Shown here: positions 33,423 through 43,173 of the stretch, piece by piece | Numbering within the stretch: the first letter of the stretch is position 1 | Layout of the letters: each line of letters starts with the position of its first letter | NCBI RefSeq assembly: GCF_945915485.1 | Contig: NZ_CAMEFJ010000009.1 | Span: forward strand, 1 to 55,964 | DNA: 55,964 bases | Origin: an uncultured Agrococcus sp. | Lineage (GTDB): Bacteria > Actinomycetota > Actinomycetes > Actinomycetales > Microbacteriaceae | Direction of reading: 5' to 3' | Made by a program: the position numbers and the translations under genes | Notes under the pieces: model-generated | Database searches by the model: none | Seen by the model: only the letters and a program-made list of their open reading frames with translations | What the model was told of the DNA's origin: nothing

Positions 33423-34408
33423 AGTCTCGCCCTCCAAGCCAAACCGAGCAGACCGAGCATCAACACTGCGATCCACATCGGCCTGTTGGCCGGGTTATCG
33501 ATCACTTGCACTTCCGGCGGCGTTTGAATGTAGCCGGCTTCAAGAGCATTGATCTCATCGATGATGGTGCGCACGGTGCCGCCGAAGTCCAGCGGGAAGT
33601 ACTCGCCGCCGGTGGCCTCCACGACTTCCTGCAACTGGATCGAGGGTTCGTCCGTCGGGAAGTGGGCGGGATTGATGGCGTAGACGCGCACTTCGTTGTC
33701 GATCGCGAGCTGCCCGGCTTGCTCGAGGGAGTACACCTGGTTGCCGTTCACGAAGTTGTCGGTCGCCAGGATGATCGAGCGCGGACGATCGTTGTCTTCG
33801 TTGAGGTTCGCGAAGTCGGTTGCGCAGCCCGCGAGCCCGTCGCCGACGAGCGAAGCTCCGGCGATCGAGCTCGTACCGGCCCGATAGTCGAAGTCGCCGC
33901 GGCCCTCGAAGGCGTCCTCGTATTTATCGAGCTGCTCCATGATGTAGTCGTAATCGCTCGTCATGGGGAAGGCGAGGTATCCGCTGGCGTCCCAGATCCG
34001 CATCCCGATGCGCTCCCCGCTCAGGCCCTGCACGATCTGCTTGTAGATCCTGACGATCTCGGCGTCGACATTCACCATCGACCCGGAAACATCGAGGCAG
34101 AGCAGAATGTCTCGCTTGTAGTCTTCGTTCTGCTGCGCATCGACCGTCGCCGGCCGTGCGGCCGTTACTGCGGTCACGGATGCGATGATCATCACCACTA
34201 CGACGGCAGCGGCGGTCAGGAAGCGATATTCGCGCATCGCCGAGCGGTAGGCCTTCAGCCCTGTCAGGCGGTCGACGTGAGCGACCGGGAGCCCCGATGA
34301 CGACGAGCGACGACGTCGGAAGATCAGGAATCCGGCGATGAGCGCAAGTACGACGACGATGATGACGATGGGAACCCACCACCACCACATGACTGTTCCT
34401 ATGCCCAC
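33419..34408 (-). CDS. VWA-domain membrane protein (BatA-like) 1
   Basis: 329 residues. Helix at 7-31 with an unusual WWWW, second helix at 64-84, VWA domain with MIDAS DVSGSM at 106-111, C-terminal helix near 310-325. The paralogue follows directly. VWA proteins of MoxR/Bat operons are thought to act with the MoxR ATPase in metal insertion or complex assembly. It overlaps the neighbour on either side (10 bp and 4 bp). Confidence 0.85.
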   Translation of the reverse strand: MGIGTVMWWWWVPIVIIVVVLALIAGFLIFRRRRSSSSGLPVAHVDRLTGLKAYRSAMREYRFLTAAAVVVVMIIASVTAVTAARPATVDAQQNEDYKRDILLCLDVSGSMVNVDAEIVRIYKQIVQGLSGERIGMRIWDASGYLAFPMTSDYDYIMEQLDKYEDAFEGRGDFDYRAGTSSIAGASLVGDGLAGCATDFANLNEDNDRPRSIILATDNFVNGNQVYSLEQAGQLAIDNEVRVYAINPAHFPTDEPSIQLQEVVEATGGEYFPLDFGGTVRTIIDEINALEAGYIQTPPEVQVIDNPANRPMWIAVLMLGLLGLAWRARL

Positions 34409-34875
34409 GTTGCCACCACCCTTCTTGCCATCTCGATCGCTTCGTCCGGGTCGGTCTTCGCCTTCCGCATGAATGAAGACGGGTAGTAGCGCTCGACAGC
34501 TCCCGGAACAAGCGGTACTTGCGCGTGCCGCATATCTTCGAGCGTCATGACTTCGGCCTCGATGCCGCTCGCCTCGTGCGCGAAGAAGCGCAGAACGAGG
34601 CTGAGCCGCTGCGAAAGTTCGCGCGGATCGAGCTCACCCGCCCCGTGTTCGGAAGCCACTTCCTCGACGAGGTCGAGATACTTCTGCTTGACGCTGCGCA
34701 CGTCCACCTTCTTCGGAGGAGGAGGCGGTGGCTCGAGGATGCCGCGGGGTCGTCCGAAAATCCACAGCCCCGCGTACAGAATAACGATGGCCGCCAGGAC
34801 GAGCGCACCGAGCACCCACCATGGCCAATACGCCATGGGTCCATACAGATCGGGAGCATCAAGCGCGGCTCGCAC
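34399..34875 (-). CDS. Membrane protein of Bat operon (DUF4381-like position)
   Basis: 158 residues. One membrane helix (about 16-40), a polyproline EPPPPPPKK at 48-56, then a mainly helical soluble domain (VRSVKQKYLDLVEEVASEH... ELSQRLSLVLRFFA). Proteins of this form (DUF4381-like) stand between DUF58 and VWA genes in many MoxR operons. The match is by layout and general similarity only. It overlaps both neighbours. Confidence 0.65.
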   Translation of the reverse strand: MRAALDAPDLYGPMAYWPWWVLGALVLAAIVILYAGLWIFGRPRGILEPPPPPPKKVDVRSVKQKYLDLVEEVASEHGAGELDPRELSQRLSLVLRFFAHEASGIEAEVMTLEDMRHAQVPLVPGAVERYYPSSFMRKAKTDPDEAIEMARRVVATWA

Positions 34876-35749
34876 GACGGTGCCTCTCCAGCAGACGGAA
34901 CAGCGACTGCACCGTCTCTTTGATCGAACCGATTCTGACGCCGGCGACCCCCTTCTTGCGAAGTTCGCCCTCGAGCAGGTCTCGTCGCTGCTCTACTCCC
35001 CTGTCGAAGACCCGTTGCAGCTTGCGGCTGCGGCGAACGAAGTCGGGCAGCTCTGCCTTGCTGTCGACTCCCCAGACCGCAGGGGCACCTGCCGACCTGG
35101 CCATGAGATCCGCGTCGCCGACAGAAACCCACATCACTTCGTGACGGGCGTGCAGACGACCCAGCTGCGTCACCATGTCCGGATTCAGCAGGATGTCATC
35201 GGCCACGATGAATACGATCGATCTGTGCCGCAGCCGACGCGCAACCTGTGTCAACACGAACGTCATGTCGCTCTGCGGTGAATCCAACGTGATCGACTCA
35301 TCGATTCTCCGCAGCATTCGCTCTATGTGAGCTTCAGAGCCTCCCTGCGGCATGTGGTCGAGGTTGTCGCTGTTCCCCGTGAAGAGTGCCGCCCGATCCC
35401 CGTGTCGAGTCGCGAGATACGCAAGAACGCCGACGGCTTGAATGGCGATCTCGGACTTCGGCTCGCCGCTCTCACCGATGGCGGCCATCCCCCGACCCGT
35501 ATCGACGACGAAGACGATGTTGTGCTGACGCGAGGCGATGTAGCGCTTGATCAACGGCACGTTGGATCGGGCCGTCGCCTTCCAATCGATGTCCTTGACT
35601 TCGTCTCCCGGCGCATATTCGCGCAGATCGTCGAAATCGTGGCTCCTGCCGTGATGGATGGAAGAGTACTCGCCATCCAGCAACTCGATGGTCTTGCGGT
35701 GCGCGTGAATGCGCATCCGCGTTTTGACCTTCATGAGTCGTTGCTTCAC
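34859..35749 (-). CDS. DUF58 domain protein
   Basis: 296 residues. The DUF58 signature DFDDLREYAPGDEVKDIDWKATARS is at 38-62, followed by a VWA-like fold (VFVVDTGRGM, near residue 80). Members partner MoxR ATPases. It starts with GTG 14 bp after the moxR stop. A second in-frame start (ATG at 35734) exists. Confidence 0.9.
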   Translation of the reverse strand: MKQRLMKVKTRMRIHAHRKTIELLDGEYSSIHHGRSHDFDDLREYAPGDEVKDIDWKATARSNVPLIKRYIASRQHNIVFVVDTGRGMAAIGESGEPKSEIAIQAVGVLAYLATRHGDRAALFTGNSDNLDHMPQGGSEAHIERMLRRIDESITLDSPQSDMTFVLTQVARRLRHRSIVFIVADDILLNPDMVTQLGRLHARHEVMWVSVGDADLMARSAGAPAVWGVDSKAELPDFVRRSRKLQRVFDRGVEQRRDLLEGELRKKGVAGVRIGSIKETVQSLFRLLERHRRASRA

Positions 35750-35763
35750 TGGAAATCGAGCTC

Positions 35764-36768
35764 CTACGGGGTACGAACCGAGCCGAAGATAGCGTCGATG
35801 ACGTTCTCGCTCGAAACCCCATCAGCTTCGGCTTCGTAGTTCAGAATTATGCGATGACGCAGGATGACGTGACTGAGATCCTTCACGTCCTCGGGAATCA
35901 CGTAGTCGCGACCCCGGATGAGTGCGAGCGCACGTCCGGCCTGGGAGAACGCGATCGAGCCGCGCGGGCTGGCGCCGTACTGCAGGTATTCGGACAGCTG
36001 TGCGCCGATGTAGTCGGAAGGGTGGCGCGAGACGTACATCAGCTGCACGATGTAGTTCGTGATGGCCTGATCGATGTAGACACGCTTGGTAAGACCCTGG
36101 AGGCGCATGACGTCCTCCAGCGAAGCAACGGGAGCATCCGGGCCCTGATCGAACACGCCGGTCTCGATGCGGCGAACGATCTCGGCCTCCTCGCTGGGGT
36201 TCGGGTAGTCCAGGATCACCTTGAGCAGGAAGCGGTCGAGCTGTGCCTCCGGCAGCGTGTACGTTCCCTCCTGCTCAATGGGATTCTGGGTGGCGAGTAC
36301 GAAGAACGGCTTCGGCAGTGCATGCGTCTCTCCTCCTATGGACGTCTGCCGCTCCTGCATCGCCTCGAGCATCGCCGACTGGGTCTTCGCGCTGGAACGG
36401 TTGATTTCGTCCAGCAGGACGAAGTTCGCATGCACTGGCCCGAGCTGCGTGCGGAAGTTGCCCGTGTGCTGGTCGTAGATCTGCGTACCGACAATGTCGC
36501 TGGGCAACAGGTCGGGTGTGCACTGGATGCGGTTGAAGGATGCCTGAATACTCTGCGCCAACGTCGCCGCGGCCGTGGTCTTCGCAAGGCCGGGCACGGA
36601 CTCCATGAGCACGTGCCCTCCCGAAAGCAGTGCGACGAGCAGGCTCTGCAACAACGGTGTCTGTCCGACGACTTTGCCGCCGAAGCTGTTCTGGATCGCC
36701 GAGATCTGAGACTGCGCCCACTCAAGTTCGTCCTGAGAGATCGGCGCTCTCTGCGCTGTGCTGGCCAC
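35764..36768 (-). CDS. MoxR-family AAA+ ATPase
   Basis: 334 residues. Walker A PGLAKTT at about 59-65 and Walker B FVLLDEIN with Asp120/Glu121. Sensor region ATQNPIEQEGTYTLPEAQLDRFLL follows. MoxR ATPases are chaperones that work with the VWA and DUF58 proteins encoded next to them. The start at 36768 (GTG) has AGGA 8 nt upstream; a longer ORF to 36900 would include a non-conserved 44-residue leader. Confidence 0.92.
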   Translation of the reverse strand: MASTAQRAPISQDELEWAQSQISAIQNSFGGKVVGQTPLLQSLLVALLSGGHVLMESVPGLAKTTAAATLAQSIQASFNRIQCTPDLLPSDIVGTQIYDQHTGNFRTQLGPVHANFVLLDEINRSSAKTQSAMLEAMQERQTSIGGETHALPKPFFVLATQNPIEQEGTYTLPEAQLDRFLLKVILDYPNPSEEAEIVRRIETGVFDQGPDAPVASLEDVMRLQGLTKRVYIDQAITNYIVQLMYVSRHPSDYIGAQLSEYLQYGASPRGSIAFSQAGRALALIRGRDYVIPEDVKDLSHVILRHRIILNYEAEADGVSSENVIDAIFGSVRTP

Positions 36769-36901
36769 TGAAGGTTCCTTTCGTCGCTGCAACGAGCCTA
36801 GGTGCCGTGAACAGGCAAAGCCTGGGAAGACTCTGGAGCCTGCCTGAATTCCGGCGGCGTATGAAGTTAGTCGGATCGGTCTTGGAATGGTCGGCGGCAA
36901 C

Positions 36902-38044
36902 CTACGCCGTCACCACGGTCGCCTCTCCCCTGTCGAGCCCCTGCTCCTCCGCAATCCGGCGGGCCTCCGAGATCAGAGTCGACACGATGTCCTCTTCCGG
37001 AACAGTTCTGATGACCTCGCCCTTGACGAAAATCTGGCCCTTGCCGTTACCGCTCGCGACCCCGAGGTCTGCCTCTCGAGCCTCTCCGGGGCCGTTGACG
37101 ACACATCCCATGACCGCGACGCGCAGCGGGAAGGAAATGTCTTTCAAACCTTCCGTGACTTCTTCTGCGAGCGTGAAAACGTCAACCTGCGCACGCCCGC
37201 AACTCGGGCAGGACACGATCTCGAGCTTCTTCTCGCGGAGTCCGAGCGACTGCAACAACTGGAGTCCGACTTTGACCTCTTCAGCAGGAGGCGCGGAGAG
37301 CGAGACGCGAATGGTGTCGCCGATCCCTTCCCCGAGCAGGATGCCGAACGCTGCAACCGACTTGATCGTGCCTTGGAACGCGGGGCCGGCTTCCGTGACT
37401 CCTAAATGCAGCGGCCAGTCTCCCCGTTCGGCGAGCAGACGATAGGTCTTGACCATTACGACCGGATCGTGATGCTTGGCCGAGATCTTGAAATCGTGGA
37501 AATCGTGCTCCTCGAATAGGCTCGCTTCCCATACGGCGCTCTCCGCCAGCGCCTCGGGCGTCGCTTTGCCGTGCTTCTCGAGAAGCCTCGGGTCAAGACT
37601 GCCGGCGTTGACACCGATACGAAGGCTGACACCGGCGTCGGTCGCGGCTTTCGCGATCTCGCCCACCCGGTCGTCGAACTTGCGAATATTGCCGGGGTTC
37701 ACCCGCACGGCTGCGCAGCCCGCTTCGATCGCCTTGAACACGTACTTCGGTTGGAAGTGAATATCGGCGATAACCGGGATCTGACTCTTCTTCGCGATGA
37801 TGTGCAGCACGTCGGCATCTTCCTGAGTCGGCACTGCGACACGCACGATGTCGCAGCCGGTCGCCGTAAGTTCCGCGATTTGCTGCAGAGTGCCGTTAAT
37901 GTCCGTCGTCTTCGTGGTTGTCATCGACTGCACGGCTACCTGCGACTCGCTGCCGACGCCGACCTTTCCGACCCTGATCTGCCGTGTCTTGCGCCTCGGT
38001 GCGAGGGTGAGCGACTCCGGACTCCCGAGATTAATCGCAGACAT
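36902..38044 (-). CDS. ispG: 4-hydroxy-3-methylbut-2-enyl diphosphate synthase
   Basis: 380 residues. The GcpE/IspG core is present, with the FeS cysteines in [13 protein letters not shown] and [10 protein letters not shown]. It performs the next-to-last step of the MEP isoprenoid pathway. The start at 38044 follows TAGGCT by 7 nt; a longer ORF would overlap the divergent RNase H gene. dxr, often adjacent to rseP and ispG in related genomes, is not here. Confidence 0.97.
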   Translation of the reverse strand: MSAINLGSPESLTLAPRRKTRQIRVGKVGVGSESQVAVQSMTTTKTTDINGTLQQIAELTATGCDIVRVAVPTQEDADVLHIIAKKSQIPVIADIHFQPKYVFKAIEAGCAAVRVNPGNIRKFDDRVGEIAKAATDAGVSLRIGVNAGSLDPRLLEKHGKATPEALAESAVWEASLFEEHDFHDFKISAKHHDPVVMVKTYRLLAERGDWPLHLGVTEAGPAFQGTIKSVAAFGILLGEGIGDTIRVSLSAPPAEEVKVGLQLLQSLGLREKKLEIVSCPSCGRAQVDVFTLAEEVTEGLKDISFPLRVAVMGCVVNGPGEAREADLGVASGNGKGQIFVKGEVIRTVPEEDIVSTLISEARRIAEEQGLDRGEATVVTA

Positions 38045-38051
38045 GCGTACA

Positions 38052-38057
38052 AGCCTA
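38052..38057 (-). promoter_or_regulatory. -10 box of ispG
   Basis: TAGGCT on the minus strand, 7 nt before the ispG ATG. Confidence 0.6.
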
Positions 38058-38114
38058 CGTGCTCCCCTCGCATGGCGGGGCCGCCGTGGCGATTGCAACT
38101 GGCATGATCGGAGC

Positions 38115-39026
38115 ATGACTCTCGTGGCTGCCGCAGACGGCTCTTCACTCGGAAATCCCGGCCCAGGAGGCTGGGCGTGGTTCGTCGACGACACGTGCTG
38201 GGCGTCCGGCGGTTGGCCTCGTGCCACGAATAATCAGGGCGAACTCACAGCGGTGATCGACCTGCTCGAACAGTCGAGGGAGGTCGAAGATCTCCTCGTT
38301 CTGCTCGACAGTCAATACGTACTCAAGAGCGCAACCGAATGGATTCCCGGCTGGAAGAAACGCGGCTGGCGCAAGGGCGACGGCAAACCCGTGCAGAATG
38401 CCGAGTTGATGCAACGGCTGGATGCCGCTCTCGAGTCACGTCGCGCGGCCGGGCTTCGGACGGAGTTCGAGTGGGTGCGCGGTCACTCGGGTCAGGATCT
38501 CAACGAGCGTGCCGATCAGCTCGCACAGCGTGCCGCTCGTGCATTTCAGGATGGCCGAACTGCGGACGCAGGGCCGGGAATGCGAGGAGCGCCTTCGTCC
38601 GATGAGCACCGAGCGCCCGCTAAAGAGCAGGAGGCGTCACCCACGTCACTCGAGCCGGACCTCTTCGACGGACTCGATTTCGCAGTCGATGCATCCGACG
38701 AAGGCGAAGTCGTGCGTCTTGAGCGTCAACTGCTCGACGATGCGGTGCGCGCAGACCCCGCGAGCGTTGCTGCGCTTCTGCATCCCGAGTGGGAGGAGAT
38801 CGGTGCGAGCGGCAGACGTTGGTCACGCGACGAGATGCTCGCCGAGATCACGCCGCTGACCGTTCCAGAGGGATTCGAGTTGCTGGCGATCCATGAGCTC
38901 TCGACGGAGGCTGTGCTCATCGTGTGGCGCTCCGTTGGCGAACACTCGGCGCTGCGCAGCAGCGTCTGGGTGCGGGAGGGCGGTCGCTGGCGACAACGAT
39001 TCCATCAGGGCACGAGAGAGTCGTAG
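38115..39026 (+). CDS. RNase HI fused to a DUF4440/SnoaL-like domain
   Basis: 303 residues. Residues 1-142 are a complete RNase HI: Asp8, Glu43, Asp65, His124 and Asp134 are all in place ([47 protein letters not shown]). A charged linker (about 143-195) leads to a DUF4440/NTF2-like domain (about 198-300; [42 protein letters not shown]). RNase HI removes RNA from RNA-DNA hybrids; the added domain's role is unknown. CATGAT lies 6 nt before the ATG. Confidence 0.88.
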   Translation: MTLVAAADGSSLGNPGPGGWAWFVDDTCWASGGWPRATNNQGELTAVIDLLEQSREVEDLLVLLDSQYVLKSATEWIPGWKKRGWRKGDGKPVQNAELMQRLDAALESRRAAGLRTEFEWVRGHSGQDLNERADQLAQRAARAFQDGRTADAGPGMRGAPSSDEHRAPAKEQEASPTSLEPDLFDGLDFAVDASDEGEVVRLERQLLDDAVRADPASVAALLHPEWEEIGASGRRWSRDEMLAEITPLTVPEGFELLAIHELSTEAVLIVWRSVGEHSALRSSVWVREGGRWRQRFHQGTRES

Positions 39027-39051
39027 ACCCCGGACTAGACACTGAGGTCTT

Positions 39052-39079
39052 CTCGCGCTGCTCGAGAATCCAGCGCGAG
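39052..39079. terminator. Hairpin between convergent RNase H and rseP genes
   Basis: CTCGCGCTG (39052-39060) and CAGCGCGAG (39071-39079) form a 9-bp stem with a 10-nt loop in the 127-bp gap between converging genes. No T-run is seen. Confidence 0.5.
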
Positions 39080-39153
39080 CGGCAGGAGTCAGGAAAGGCG
39101 AACTCTCGTCTTCCAACGCGGTGGTTACCGCGAACCGGAGTACATGATCTGAG

Positions 39154-40485
39154 CTATTGACCGCCGAGCGTTATTGGCTTGACGATGTCGGCGTAGATCA
39201 GCAGTACGCCCATCACGAGCAATAGCGCCGATACCGCAAGCGTCACGGGGACCCATTTGGCGGTGTCGAGTGGTCCGGGGTCCGGGCGACCGAACAGCTT
39301 CGCCAGCCTCCTCCGTACCGCATCGACGAGCGCGCCGAGAATGTGCCCGCCGTCGAGCGGCATGAGCGGAATCAGGTTGAAGACGAAGAGCGCGACATTC
39401 AGACTCGCAAGCAGGCCGACCATCGATGCGATCCGCTCGACGATGGGTATCTGATCGTTGGACGCGATTTCGCCCGAGAGCCTGCCGACCCCGACGACGC
39501 TCAGCGGACCGTTCGGGTCGCGCTCGCCCTGACCGAATGCAGCGACACCGACATCCCACAGCCGCTGCGGCAGGTTGAGGATCATGTGGCCGACGCGTTC
39601 GACGTTCTCGCCGACCGCCGGCAGCACAGCGGATACCGGCTGCTGCACGGTTTCGTACTGCGGGCCGATGCCGATGAACCCGACGGGCTCGGTCACGTAT
39701 ACGCCGTCTTCTCGGATGGGCTGGCCCCAACGGTCTACTACCGGGCGTTCGCTCTCAAGCGGCTCGACGGTCAGGGTCACAGGCTCGCCGTCGCGCAACA
39801 CCTCGACCTCGGACTCTTCGCCGGCACGCTCCCGGATCAGCCCCTGCACGGCCTCCCAGCTCGTGACCTCGACCCCGTCGAAGCTGAGAATCTCATCGCC
39901 GGGGAGGACACCGCCCGCCGCTGCCGGCGCGAGCGGATCGTCCTCCTCGCATTCGGTTCGCTCTTCCGCGGAACTGATGACGCACTCTGAGACATTGGCG
40001 ACCGTCGTGCTCGGCTGCGCCACGCCGAAGCCGCAGAGCAGGATGCCGTAGAGCAGGACGGCGAGCACGAGGTTCATCATGGGTCCGCCGAGCATGATGA
40101 TGAGCTTCTTCCAGACCGCCAGGCTGAAGAACGTGCGGTGCTCTTCGCCATCCACAACGGTCTCCGCACTGGAATCGCGAGCGTCCTGCACGAGCGTGTC
40201 GAAGAAGCCAGTGCTGGCATCCCTCGGCTTGCCGCCCTTCTGCGCCGGTGGGTACATGCCGCTCATCGAAATGTAGCCGCCGAGCGGAATCCACTTGAAA
40301 CCGTACTCGGTCTCGCCGAACCGCTTCGAGAAGATCGTCGGCCCGAATCCGATCATGTACTGCCCGACGCGAACCTTGAACAGCTTCGCCGGTAACAGAT
40401 GACCGACTTCATGCAGACCGATCGACACGGCAAGGCCGACGACGACGACCAGGACCCCAGCGATGAAGAGCAGAACTGCTTCCAC
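39154..40485 (-). CDS. rseP: RseP/Rip1-type site-2 metalloprotease (M50)
   Basis: 443 residues. Zinc motif HEVGH at 25-29 within the first helix, central PDZ-like domain, and the second active-site motif in LMPLDGGHILGA near the third helix. Such proteases cut anti-sigma factors and leftover signal peptides in the membrane. It follows rnj with a 14-bp gap. I keep rseP as the generic name; the actinobacterial equivalent is Rip1. Confidence 0.93.
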   Translation of the reverse strand: MEAVLLFIAGVLVVVVGLAVSIGLHEVGHLLPAKLFKVRVGQYMIGFGPTIFSKRFGETEYGFKWIPLGGYISMSGMYPPAQKGGKPRDASTGFFDTLVQDARDSSAETVVDGEEHRTFFSLAVWKKLIIMLGGPMMNLVLAVLLYGILLCGFGVAQPSTTVANVSECVISSAEERTECEEDDPLAPAAAGGVLPGDEILSFDGVEVTSWEAVQGLIRERAGEESEVEVLRDGEPVTLTVEPLESERPVVDRWGQPIREDGVYVTEPVGFIGIGPQYETVQQPVSAVLPAVGENVERVGHMILNLPQRLWDVGVAAFGQGERDPNGPLSVVGVGRLSGEIASNDQIPIVERIASMVGLLASLNVALFVFNLIPLMPLDGGHILGALVDAVRRRLAKLFGRPDPGPLDTAKWVPVTLAVSALLLVMGVLLIYADIVKPITLGGQ

Positions 40486-40499
40486 TACGCAGCTATTCC

Positions 40500-42173
40500 T
40501 TAGACCTCGAGCACCATCGGCACGATCATGGGCCTACGACGGATTCGCTTGCCGACCCAACCGCCCACGGTTCTACGAACAACCTGACTGAAGGCGTGCT
40601 GGCCGCGAACCCCGTTTTCAGCGGCTTCACGCAGCGCCTCGACGATCTTGGGCCTGATGGAATCGAAGATGCTGTCGTCCTCGGCGAATCCGCGAGCGTG
40701 AATCTCGGGTCCGACGATGATCTTGCCGTTGTTGGGGTCGATCGCGACGAAGATCGAAACGAACCCCTCCTCGGCGAGTATGCGACGATCCTTGAGATCC
40801 GCATCGTCAACGGCACCGACAGACGAACCGTCGACATACACGTAACCGATGTCGTACTTGCCTGCGACCCGGATGTCGCCGTCCGTCATGTCCCACACCG
40901 TGCCGTTTTCGCCGACGAAGGTACGTTCTTCCGGGATGCCCGTTTCGACCGCCAGTTTCGCGTTCGCGTGCAGGTGCCGATATTCGCCGTGAATCGGTAT
41001 GACGTTACGGGGCTTGAGGATGTTGTAGCAGTACAGCAGTTCGCCTGCAGAAGCGTGCCCTGAAGTGTGCACCTTCGCGTTGCCCTTGTGGACGACGGAG
41101 GCGCCGAGCTTCATGAGCCCGTTGATGACGCGGAACACCGCGTTCTCATTACCGGGGATCAGGCTGGAGGCCAGGATGACCGTATCCCCTTCGCCGATCT
41201 CGATCCTGTGCTCACGATTCGCGATTCGCGACAGAACCGCCATCGGCTCGCCCTGCGAGCCCGTTGACATGAAGATGACTCTGTCATCCGGCAGTTGCTC
41301 CGCCTTCTTCTGGTCTATCAGAATGCCCTCGGGAACATCCAGATAGCCGAGCTTGGATGCGATGGTCATGTTTCTCACCATCGACCGCCCCACGAACGCG
41401 ACCCTGCGGCCGCTCGCCTCGGCGGCATCCAGCACCTGCTGCACCCGGTGCACGTGGGAGGAGAAGGATGCGACGACGACCTTGCCGGGCGTCTTCGCGA
41501 TCACTTGCTCGATGACCGGCCCGATTTCGCGCTCCGGCATCCCGAAGCCGGGAATGTCGGCGTTGGTGGAGTCCACCATGAACGCGTCGATACCCTCTTC
41601 GCCGACTCTCGCGAATGCCCGAAGATCGGTTATTCGGCCATCGAGCGGCAGCTGGTCCATCTTGAAGTCACCCGTGGCCAGAACCGTGCCTGCGGAGGTA
41701 CGAATCGTGACCGCCAACGAGTCGGGAATCGAGTGATTGACAGCGATGAACTCGAGCGAGAACGGCCCCAGCTCTTCCGTGTCGCCCTCACGAACAGTCA
41801 TCGTGTACGGCTTGATCCGGTGTTCCTTCAGCTTCGCCTCGATCAACGCGAGCGTCAGCTGTGACCCGAGCAGTGGGATGTCCGGTTTCAGCTTCAGCAG
41901 GTACGGGAGCGCCCCTATGTGATCCTCGTGACCGTGCGTGAGCACGACAGCGACGACATCATCGAGCCGGTCGCGAATCGAGTTGAAATCCGGCAGAATC
42001 AGGTCGACGCCCGGCTGGTGTTCCTCAGGGAACAAGACCCCGCAGTCGACGATCAGCAGCTTGCCGTTCAGCTCGTAGACGGTCATATTGCGGCCGACTT
42101 CGCCGAGACCACCGAGCGGAACGATCCGCATGCTGCCGTCCGCGAGCGGACCGGGTTCTTCAATGTCGGTCAT
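40500..42173 (-). CDS. rnj: Ribonuclease J
   Basis: 557 residues, beta-lactamase/beta-CASP family. HGHEDH at 80-85 is the metal motif, with DSTNADIPGF and the long C-terminal dimerisation part. It works as a 5'-3' exo- and endonuclease in rRNA maturation and mRNA decay. It follows dapA by 11 bp, a neighbourhood conserved in actinomycetes. Confidence 0.96.
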   Translation of the reverse strand: MTDIEEPGPLADGSMRIVPLGGLGEVGRNMTVYELNGKLLIVDCGVLFPEEHQPGVDLILPDFNSIRDRLDDVVAVVLTHGHEDHIGALPYLLKLKPDIPLLGSQLTLALIEAKLKEHRIKPYTMTVREGDTEELGPFSLEFIAVNHSIPDSLAVTIRTSAGTVLATGDFKMDQLPLDGRITDLRAFARVGEEGIDAFMVDSTNADIPGFGMPEREIGPVIEQVIAKTPGKVVVASFSSHVHRVQQVLDAAEASGRRVAFVGRSMVRNMTIASKLGYLDVPEGILIDQKKAEQLPDDRVIFMSTGSQGEPMAVLSRIANREHRIEIGEGDTVILASSLIPGNENAVFRVINGLMKLGASVVHKGNAKVHTSGHASAGELLYCYNILKPRNVIPIHGEYRHLHANAKLAVETGIPEERTFVGENGTVWDMTDGDIRVAGKYDIGYVYVDGSSVGAVDDADLKDRRILAEEGFVSIFVAIDPNNGKIIVGPEIHARGFAEDDSIFDSIRPKIVEALREAAENGVRGQHAFSQVVRRTVGGWVGKRIRRRPMIVPMVLEV

Positions 42174-42184
42174 ACGACCCTTTC

Positions 42185-43156
42185 CTAACGAGTTGTTCCG
42201 TGCACTTTCGGCAGCGCACCGCCGGCCGCTGCGTTTCGATCAGGGCGGAAGCCTGAGAGATCCAGCCCGTCGATGTCCTTGACGCACGCGATCTCATCTT
42301 CGATCCGTGCGGCTTCGTGGTCTTCGGGGCCGACGAGAGGCAGACGTACCCGAGGTGACGCGATACGTCCGAGCCCGTGCAGGATGTACTTCGACGAAAC
42401 GGTTCCCGGAACGTGTGTCATGGTCGCGCGCACAAGCGGCTCCAAAGCGCGGTGCTGTGCCTGCGCCGTGTGCAGATCTCCCCTGTTCACAGCATCGACG
42501 ATCGTCCTGTACGGTCCCGGCGCGATGTTCGCGGTGACTCCTATCAGACCCGATGCGCCGATCGACAGGTGCGGCAGCACATTGGCATCATCACCCGAGA
42601 AGTACAGCAGGTCTGTCTCGTTGAGCACACGGCTGACTTCCGCCAGGTCTCCCTTTGCGTCCTTCACCGCCGCAATGTTCGGATGCTGGGCAGCACGCAG
42701 CAGCGTGTCGTACCTGATCTCGATGCCGGAACGACCGGGAATGTCGTACAGGATCACGGGGAGATCGGTCGCATCGGCGATCATGCGGAAGTGGGTGAGG
42801 ACGCCCGCCTGCGTCGGCTTGTTGTAGTAGGGCGTGACGATCATGACGCCATCGGCTCCGGCCTGTTCAGCCTGTCGATAGAGGTCCATGGCGTGGGCGG
42901 TCTCATTCGATCCGCCACCCTGGATGACCTTCGCCCTGTTCCCGGCCACGGACTTCGCGACCTCGATCAGCTTGATCTTCTCGGGGTCGGTGAGCGTCGA
43001 CGTCTCACCAGTCGTCCCGGAGACGACGATGCCGTCAGCCCCTTCGGAGACGACGGAGTCGATAAGACGCTCAACGTCATCCCACGCCACCTCACCGTCC
43101 GCCTGAAACGGCGTGACGAGGGCTACGAGTACTTGGCCAAAAGGATTCTCAGTCAC
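42185..43156 (-). CDS. dapA: 4-hydroxy-tetrahydrodipicolinate synthase
   Basis: 323 residues, class I aldolase fold. The Schiff-base Lys is Lys165 in AAVKDAKGD, Tyr137 is in YDIPGRSG and the GTTGET pyruvate loop is at 47-52. It joins pyruvate and aspartate semialdehyde, the first step toward lysine and diaminopimelate. GTG start, with TACCCT 6 nt upstream in the 17-bp gap after folA. Confidence 0.96.
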   Translation of the reverse strand: MTENPFGQVLVALVTPFQADGEVAWDDVERLIDSVVSEGADGIVVSGTTGETSTLTDPEKIKLIEVAKSVAGNRAKVIQGGGSNETAHAMDLYRQAEQAGADGVMIVTPYYNKPTQAGVLTHFRMIADATDLPVILYDIPGRSGIEIRYDTLLRAAQHPNIAAVKDAKGDLAEVSRVLNETDLLYFSGDDANVLPHLSIGASGLIGVTANIAPGPYRTIVDAVNRGDLHTAQAQHRALEPLVRATMTHVPGTVSSKYILHGLGRIASPRVRLPLVGPEDHEAARIEDEIACVKDIDGLDLSGFRPDRNAAAGGALPKVHGTTR

Positions 43157-43162
43157 CCGTCA

Positions 43163-43168
43163 AGGGTA
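43163..43168 (-). promoter_or_regulatory. -10 box of dapA
   Basis: TACCCT, 6 nt before the dapA GTG, inside the short folA-dapA gap. Confidence 0.5.
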
Positions 43169-43173
43169 CCGCT

